From: Liopterus haemorrhoidalis
Taxonomy: Eukaryota > Arthropoda > Insecta > Coleoptera > Dytiscidae
Length of the DNA: 64,000 nucleotides
Reading direction: 5' to 3'
Assembly (NCBI GenBank): GCA_963971575.1
Contig: OZ020611.1
Coordinates: 228,710,260-228,774,259 of the forward strand
Position 1 is the first letter of the stretch; every line of letters starts with the position of its first letter. Position numbers and translations under genes: made by a program. The notes beneath the pieces were generated by a model, which was not told the DNA's origin, did not search any database, and saw only the letters and a list, made by a program, of their open reading frames with translations. Positions 59,801 through 64,000 of this stretch are shown piece after piece.

Positions 59801-62800
59801 GGGTAGGATAAACGTTCCATACTACTCTATTACAATATCTCCATGTCATAGGTGAAGTTAAAACATTGATGTGAAGTGTCAATATTCACACATTTCAGGG
59901 TTTCGCAGGTATATAATAAGTGAAGGCTGAGTGTGTAGGACAAATTTTACTTTGTAGTAATCACGGCAAAATGAACGATATTTTTAAAATAATTTATCGT
60001 CTGTTAATCATATAATAAGAATGGTTATTAAATTTACGCTCTTAAAAATTAAATGCAACATTTGTCAAAATATAACTAGAATTTTGACAAAATAATTTCA
60101 ACATAATAAAAATTAAAAAAAAAACAAAAAATAAAATTCACTCTGTACTCGAACTCGAAACCCTTCGTTTCCAGCGCACTTTAGCTTCCGACATTGCACG
60201 CTTTGCATTTGGGTGTCTTACATTGGTATAACTTTTGTACTTTGTGAACCAAAAACCACAAAAAATGCGTTATTTTCCGAAAACATAATCTGATCAAAAA
60301 TTCCTGTTGTACTATTTCGGTTCACACCAATATACATTACTTAGAATTTTTTTAGATTTTTAGTTTAAACCATCTGGGCTACAGGGTGTGGGACAAAATT
60401 TTATTTGCACAATTTTGACAAAAATCGCATCAAAATAATTTATTTTGCAAAAATAAAAATTTGATCGTTAATCCACGTACTAAGGGCTTTGATCTAATAC
60501 CCTACTCAGAATTTAAAAAAAAATATTTTTGATGTCGATGAGCACATATTTGTTTATATTTTTAAGGGGATAAGTTTTTTAGATGTTTTAGTATTTTTCC
60601 TATGTGCGGGTGAAAGAGTTGTATAAGCAGGCCAAATTTCAACTCTCTAGGTTTAGCCGTTTGGCTACAATTTTTACCGAACAGACAGACAGACAGACAG
60701 ACAGACAGACGACAAAATGACGGTATAAGGGTTTTTTGGTCATACCTACAAAACCCTAAAAAAGGATCAATTCTTCTTTAATAAACGTATGTTCGACTTG
60801 ACTTTGAAACGTAAAATAAATAAATTAATAAATAAAATTAAATCAAATGAATAAATTAAGTAATTATGTAAGTAATAAAGTTTTGGTTTTTTTGCAATGG
60901 TCAATAAAACTTTTATTTTGTTTGTTTTTAATGTCCTTCAATCCCTAGCATTGATCCTTATTCTCGAATAACACTCTTAAATTAAAATGGGATTCTTATT
61001 TTCGGACAGAGGGAGTATTTGATATCCCCCCCCCCCATATGACATATCACCACCTGACATATCCAAATAATAATAATAATAAGTTGACGGTTGCTGAAGT
61101 TGCGATTAGTGGACGCTGGTCAAGACCTGTCAAACCCCAAATAATAATAATAATAATTACTACAATTACCTTAACAAGTGACTGTTCTCTGGCTTTCAGT
61201 ATAAGCTTGTGTATTTCCAATAAATTCGCTCGAACTAAAGGTGGTATTGGATTACAGCAAGCCAATATCCCTTGCATTTCTCTCGGTAATATTTCAGCAA
61301 TTTGCAACAACATATGATTGGGCAAAACATAACCTGTACTCTCATCTTCAGTTCTTGATATACCGTCCCTCCATTTATACAATTCCTTTAATGCAAACAT
61401 TTGTCGGTTATCAAATAATTTTTTGCATTTCCTGTAGAAGTCCAAATGGCTGTTTGCGGTTAATCGTGGTTTCTTGTATCGTTTCTTGCAAAGTTCCGTA
61501 CTTTGGTCTATTACTGCTTTTAATATATGTGATTTTTTGTTACCTAAATCTAGAAGTTCATTTCTCAATTTGTGATAGATGTATATTAGATAATGGGTGT
61601 CTTCACGTGCGTAGACTTTTAGTTCGTCAGGTAAAGGCCTAAAAATGTGAATGGAGACAATTAAAATTGAGGGGCCAAGTTCATAATCTTTTACTTAATA
61701 TTAACAGCACTACTAACACAAATATACTAAGCGCTATTAAAAATTGATGTTCATAATACAGAATTATTGTTAGTAGTGTTATAGTCGGATTGCTGATAAG
61801 TGACTGTTCGTTGCTACAAGTATCGATATTCAATACTATATGCTTTCTCTGTCTATATCACTATAATTATTTGCATACCCATAGTAACGTATAGTGACTC
61901 AAGTTGACAACTAACCTTCAAAATTATTAGAAAACAAAGCATTAGAAAGAAACAGCATGATTCGTAGATATCTTTACTAATTAGAGCGCGAAAATAAATT
62001 TACAGCAGTACTCAAAGAAACAAAATTATTAATTTTAAGGTAATAATTATAAATAAGGAAAAATTTATACTCATATAAGCAGTTCACTTTTGTAAGAACA
62101 AACTAAAGTCTGTTTCAAACGGTTAGGCGGAACTAGATTTTGCAATCTAGTTACTTTCATCGTTTAAATCATGCTTTTCGGCCGTTTTGTTTAAGCTTTG
62201 TAAATCATACTTACAACAAACATTTTTTGGTTAAGGTTAATATCATTTTAAAATGTCATTTTCTTTATATTTTGGTTTTTTGTGTCATTCTTAATACAAA
62301 TATCCCATTTACAGTCTGTTCCAAACGGTTAGGCGGAACTAGATTTTGCAATCTAGTTACTTTCATCGTTTAAATCGTGCTTTTCGACCGTTTTGTTTAA
62401 GCTTTGTAAATCATACTTACAATAAACATTTTTTGGTTAAGGTTAATATCATTTTAAAATGTTATTTTCTTTATATTTTGATTTTTTGTGTCATTCTTAA
62501 TACAAATTTCCCATTTATTTATTTTTTGTCAGTAAAATAAGTAAAAAAAAATAGTAGTATTAAATTTTGACATATGTCATTCGTTTCCATGGTTTCATTG
62601 TTGGAATTTTAAATTTTGACATTCCAACATGAAAAATGAAATAACCCAAGCAAGGTCCCTCTTCTCGTGACAACCTAAAAGAACGAAATTCCCATTTAGT
62701 TCCGCCTAACCGTTTGGAACAGACTGTATTTATTTTTTTGTCATTAAAATATATAAGAAAAATAATTAAATTTTGACATATGTCATTCGTTTCCATGGTT

Positions 62801-63648
62801 TCATTGTTGGAATTTTAAATTTTGACATTCCAACGTGAAAAATTAAATAACCCAAGCAAGGTCCCTTTTCGTGACAACCTAAAAGAACGAAATTCCCATT
62901 TAGTTCCGCCTAACCGTTTGAAACAGACTGTAGATCTGGTTATTTTGGTTACTTTTATGGTGTGTTACTGACTTAAAATGTCAATTAAAAATATTCCTTA
63001 CTCTGTAAAACCGACTTTAGGTTGATAAGGTTATGATCATTATAATTAAGATATCATTTTTCATTATGACATATGTCAAATGGATCGACATTTTAAAAAA
63101 GTGACATTTTTTAATACCAACATGACATACAACTTCAAAGGTGCAAACTATTGAAAACAAAATTCCCTCTTAGTTTGTTCTTACAAAAGTGAACAGCTTA
63201 TACGTAAATTTTGGATTATAATTTGTTGTTTATTCCAGCAGATTTAAAATTAAAGTTTATGAATTTAATAATTGGCCGCAAGCCATATTTTAATTAATAT
63301 TTATTACCAGACACTGACAGTTAAGACAAATAACAAAACACATTTTTAAAATCGCTAAAAAATGGTAACTAGATTATTATTTGAATGCACTACTTGATAC
63401 ATACATGTAACAGTCACCTATCAGCAATCCGAATATACTAGATGGTACACAATTTACCTTATTCTCCAGTCTGCAAGTTGAAAATGTTTGTTAGCATCAA
63501 TCTGGCAAAATTTTCTTAAAAGATATGCTAATGATCTCTGTTCATACACCAATTGTTTTGTTGCCTGATGAGTGTCGAACATATTTACCACATAGAGTGA
63601 TAAATCTCTTTGTAGCCATTCGATATCATGGTCTGCTCCGTGGAAAAT
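41766..63648 (-). CDS. Rrp6: Exosome 3'-5' exoribonuclease Rrp6/EXOSC10, C-terminal 735 aa (5' part beyond right edge)
   Basis: Five exons on the minus strand join in frame with GT-AG borders: 63648-63458, 61638-61170, 59694-59113, 55672-54806 and 41864-41766 (2208 nt including TAA). The protein is the catalytic subunit of the nuclear exosome, which trims rRNA and snoRNA precursors and degrades aberrant RNA. Visible evidence is [15 protein letters not shown] and NMFDTHQA (ExoII, Asp of the DEDD site), then LADWRIRPLP and YAREDTHYL (ExoIII, Tyr and Asp of DEDDy), then an HRDC domain ([20 protein letters not shown] to HKLILKARE). The ExoI DxE motif and the N-terminal PMC2NT region must lie off-window. 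The tail is lysine-rich, then N/Q-rich with a 12-residue repeat, ending in an RG-containing basic peptide. The similarity to animal EXOSC10 is strong; the tail composition is unusual. Confidence 0.95.
42504..42594 (+). repeat. GA microsatellite in 5' LTR
   Basis: About 90 bp of almost pure GA with a GATA and a GGGA interruption. The 3' LTR equivalent (47728-47807) is shorter and has a second GATA interruption. Confidence 0.95.
42710..45115 (+). repeat. 112-bp tandem array in 5' LTR, 22 copies
   Basis: The anchor AGGGCAGTGTGGAACCGTGG recurs at 42731, 42842, 42954, 43066 and so on to 45078 (with AGGACAG in the last). Nearly every interval is 112 bp, a few 110-111. Units differ in recurrent ways: TCCGCGCACT versus TCTGCACACT, joined to TTTTTCTCGCC versus TATTTCTCGAA. 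This gives an ordered pattern of subtypes, a sign of block duplication inside the array. Frames such as [18 protein letters not shown] are repeat translations only. Confidence 0.95.
45765..47287 (+). other. Internal domain of the LTR element, no coding capacity seen
   Basis: 1523 bp between the LTRs. It starts with the primer binding site candidate at 45766 and ends with the polypurine tract at 47277-47286. The longest frame (46627-46950, 107 codons) shows no capsid, zinc-knuckle, protease or polymerase motif. A packaging or dimerisation signal would be expected here but cannot be read. Confidence 0.8.
47288..50417 (+). repeat. 3' LTR, 3130 bp
   Basis: Same order as the 5' LTR but with 17 repeat units and a GA tract 12 bp shorter. 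Five units (560 bp) plus 12 bp account exactly for the 572-bp length difference. The TATA box equivalent is at 47482-47489. Confidence 0.92.
47925..49768 (+). repeat. 112-bp tandem array in 3' LTR, 17 copies
   Basis: The same unit as in the 5' LTR; anchors run from 47944 to 49731. The subtype order matches the 5' LTR with five units missing after the fourth copy. Confidence 0.95.
50422..51020. other. EXOSC10 intron, between LTR element and fold-back repeat
   Basis: AT-rich and featureless; frames at 50413-50798 are not splice-bounded or similar to a family. Confidence 0.45.
51021..51449. repeat. GC-rich fold-back repeat in EXOSC10 intron
   Basis: Inverted arms 51021-51185 and 51285-51449, each about 165 bp, share AAGTGCCTCCCGAAACCG, GCGCCCCATATTTTGGCCGC and GCCGCGTCCGCGGCAA. 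A non-matching 100-bp GC-rich core sits between. The sequence is far more GC-rich than anything nearby. The overlapping open frames in all phases come from the lack of AT-rich stop codons. Confidence 0.85.
52358..52698. mobile_element. hAT-like MITE, EXOSC10 intron
   Basis: Ends AAGCGGTTCCCAAACTTTTT and GGGAAACGCTG, with repeated GCGACCCGGT inside. No target duplication was seen. Confidence 0.65.
52760..53167 (+). mobile_element. Family-1 element, variant termini
   Basis: Ends read AGCTATTCCAAACGATTAGG and CGTTTGGAATAGCCTG, a subfamily with AGGCTATTCC instead of AGTCTGTTCC. Lies in EXOSC10 intron DNA. Confidence 0.8.
53985..54190. repeat. Dispersed repeat with telomere-like CCTAA units
   Basis: GGTAGCTCGCTTCGCTCGGC and TTTTGTCATTAAACTAGA(A/T) occur twice here in tandem and again at 35395-35570 in IDGF intron 5. 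ACCTAACCTAACCTAAG at about 54090 has three units matching the insect telomere repeat TTAGG. Confidence 0.7.
54541..54690. repeat. 15-bp minisatellite GAATTGATTTTCGAT
   Basis: About ten copies, nearly perfect (one TCGCTG variant). Part of the fold-back element. Confidence 0.92.
54806..55672 (-). CDS. Rrp6: EXOSC10 exon: basic then N/Q-rich repeat tail
   Basis: The acceptor is ATTTTCAG and the donor AAG|GTAAGT. It has 289 codons in phase 0. It opens with [20 protein letters not shown], a Lys/Arg cluster (possible nuclear localisation signal), then an Asn/Gln-rich segment. This includes about six or seven copies of a 12-residue unit close to [12 protein letters not shown] (about 54960-55210). 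It ends with [17 protein letters not shown]. Reading past the donor reaches a stop quickly, so the splice is required to reach the RG-rich last exon. Joining to this gene rests on strand, phase and neighbouring donors; RNA evidence is not available here. Confidence 0.85.
55711..56056 (-). mobile_element. Family-1 element, diverged, in EXOSC10 intron
   Basis: Left end CAGACTATTCCAAACGTTTA, right end CATTTGAAATAGCCTTTA. The interior is shortened. It starts 39 bp upstream of the exon at 55672. Confidence 0.75.
56711..58364 (-). mobile_element. Family-4 repeat in EXOSC10 intron
   Basis: Inverted relative to 39946-41120 and highly similar (CCTAGACATCCAG, AAAAACTGTTGATTTTGATG). Interrupted by the 57779-58230 element. 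Confidence 0.72.
57779..58230. mobile_element. TIR element nested in a family-4 element (452 bp)
   Basis: TA-flanked. TIR includes TCATAATTTCTTGTCAGTTA in both ends. Removing it joins TATATG-TA to GGTCAAAAAG exactly as in other family-4 copies. Confidence 0.88.
59113..59694 (-). CDS. Rrp6: EXOSC10 exon: charged linker after the HRDC domain
   Basis: The acceptor is TTTTCAG|CC and the donor GCT|GTAAGT. It has 194 codons in phase 0 on both sides. Starts [19 protein letters not shown] and contains [12 protein letters not shown], a TPEKPIKKQ basic stretch, [14 protein letters not shown] and a Glu/Lys run ([19 protein letters not shown]). The exon's length divisible by three and its intact frame support it. 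The similar placement of a low-conservation linker is known for EXOSC10. Confidence 0.9.
59868..60757 (-). mobile_element. Family-4 repeat, most complete copy
   Basis: AGGGTTTCGCAGGTAT at 59897-59912 and ATACCTACAAAACCCT at 60742-60757 are inverted ends. Includes a CAGA tract (60682-60710) and a B-box-like stretch (GTTTCGAGTTCGAGT, minus strand, about 60142-60156). Confidence 0.75.
61170..61638 (-). CDS. Rrp6: EXOSC10 exon with ExoIII motif and HRDC domain
   Basis: The acceptor is TTTTTAG|G and the donor AAG|GTAATT. Encodes [20 protein letters not shown] (Tyr and Asp of the DEDDy site), a linker with [10 protein letters not shown], and then the whole HRDC fold. The open frame runs on past the donor through a run of ATT codons, but this is intron. 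Confidence 0.95.
62106..62930 (+). mobile_element. Family-1 element (outer), interrupted by another family-1 copy
   Basis: The TA-flanked outer element (TA 62104-62105 and 62931-62932) is split by 62312-62726. It is itself inside a family-2 element. All sit in the EXOSC10 intron 61639-63457. Confidence 0.85.
62312..62726 (+). mobile_element. Family-1 element (inner), inserted into a sister copy
   Basis: TIR CAGTCTGTTCCAAACGGTTA; TA at 62310-62311 and 62727-62728. Removing it rejoins CCCATTTA and TTTATTTTTT exactly as in uninterrupted copies. Confidence 0.92.
63458..63648 (-). CDS. Rrp6: EXOSC10 exon with ExoII motif (first exon visible in window)
   Basis: The acceptor is TTTTTAG before ATTTTC, and the donor is AG|GTAAAT. 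It encodes 63 codons plus two bases of the Arg codon completed by the next exon. [20 protein letters not shown] and NMFDTHQA are hallmark EXOSC10 sequences, and [20 protein letters not shown] leads into DWRIRPLP across the splice. Confidence 0.95.
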
Positions 63649-63867
63649 CTAAAAATAAATTTACAAAATCGGTTATTGTAAATGTTCATCTAAATGAAAT
63701 AATGCATGCAACAAAAAAGATATTTTTTTTAATTATAAACAATTTTTGTCATACTGTTTTGCTATTAAGTCAACAGGGGAAACTTCCTAAGCGGTCTGAC
63801 ATCTGGTGGCGATTTCAGGAAGATACGAGAGTGACATTGTTTTATTTTGTTCGATGGAGCAATATAT

Positions 63868-63975
63868 GATATTCCAAACGTTTAGGCGGAACTAGATTTT
63901 GAAATCTAATAATTTATATCTATTAATTCGGACTTTTGGTCATTTTGTTTAAGCTTTGTAAATCATACTCACATC
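63868..63975 (+). mobile_element. Family-1 element fragment near right edge
   Basis: ATTCCAAACGTTTAGGCGGA starts at the left. Similarity is lost near 63975, so it is truncated or interrupted. Confidence 0.65.
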
Positions 63976-64000
63976 GCAAATTTCAGATCAGTGTTTCTCA

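Larger units (their letters stand above)
62076..63200. mobile_element. Family-2 TIR element carrying two nested family-1 elements
   Basis: The left TIR AGCAGTTCACTTTTGTAAGA and right TIR ACAAAAGTGAACAGCTTA are separated by 1.1 kb only because of the family-1 nest at 62106-62930. Confidence 0.87.

Overview
This is AT-rich eukaryotic nuclear DNA from an insect. A beetle is my best guess, but the order is inferred, not shown. The evidence is GT-AG spliced genes, an imaginal disc growth factor (a family known from insects), and a very dense load of short inverted-repeat DNA transposons of Tc1/mariner, pogo-like and hAT-like type. Two host genes can be assembled exon by exon. Almost everything else is repeats, and most short open frames are translations of those repeats.

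Layout: 1-13.8 kb holds no recognised gene. It carries nested TA-flanked inverted-repeat elements, hAT-like elements with 8-bp duplications, a Helitron-like 3' end, a broken non-LTR reverse transcriptase and two mariner remnants. 13.84-20.53 kb is a nearly perfect 6.7-kb palindrome. Each arm carries a TATA/Inr promoter with a tiny first coding exon (unknown gene), one inverted-repeat element and a 17-18-bp minisatellite. A third partial copy of its centre follows at 20.53-20.89 kb. 21.9-37.3 kb is a complete six-exon IDGF (chitinase-like) gene on the plus strand: 433 aa, secreted, chitinase active site replaced. Its introns hold a mariner copy, a triple nest of DNA elements and several small inverted-repeat elements. 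37.4-41.1 kb is repeats, including a large-TIR element.

41.2 kb to the right edge is the minus-strand gene for the nuclear exosome 3'-5' exoribonuclease Rrp6/EXOSC10. Its five last coding exons (735 aa) lie in the window and its 5' part lies beyond the right edge. The ribonuclease and HRDC regions are clear, followed by an unusually N/Q-rich tandem-repeat tail. The last 12.9-kb intron contains an 8.36-kb non-autonomous LTR retrotransposon. Its 3.7- and 3.1-kb LTRs are built largely from a 112-bp tandem repeat (22 and 17 copies). It has a primer-binding-site candidate, a polypurine tract and a perfect 4-bp target duplication, but no recognisable gag or pol.

The two genes face each other tail to tail, with ends at about 37.3 and 41.2 kb. 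I see no functional link between them. The most unusual structures are the LTR element with satellite-like LTRs, the snap-back palindrome, and the prion-like tail on Rrp6.
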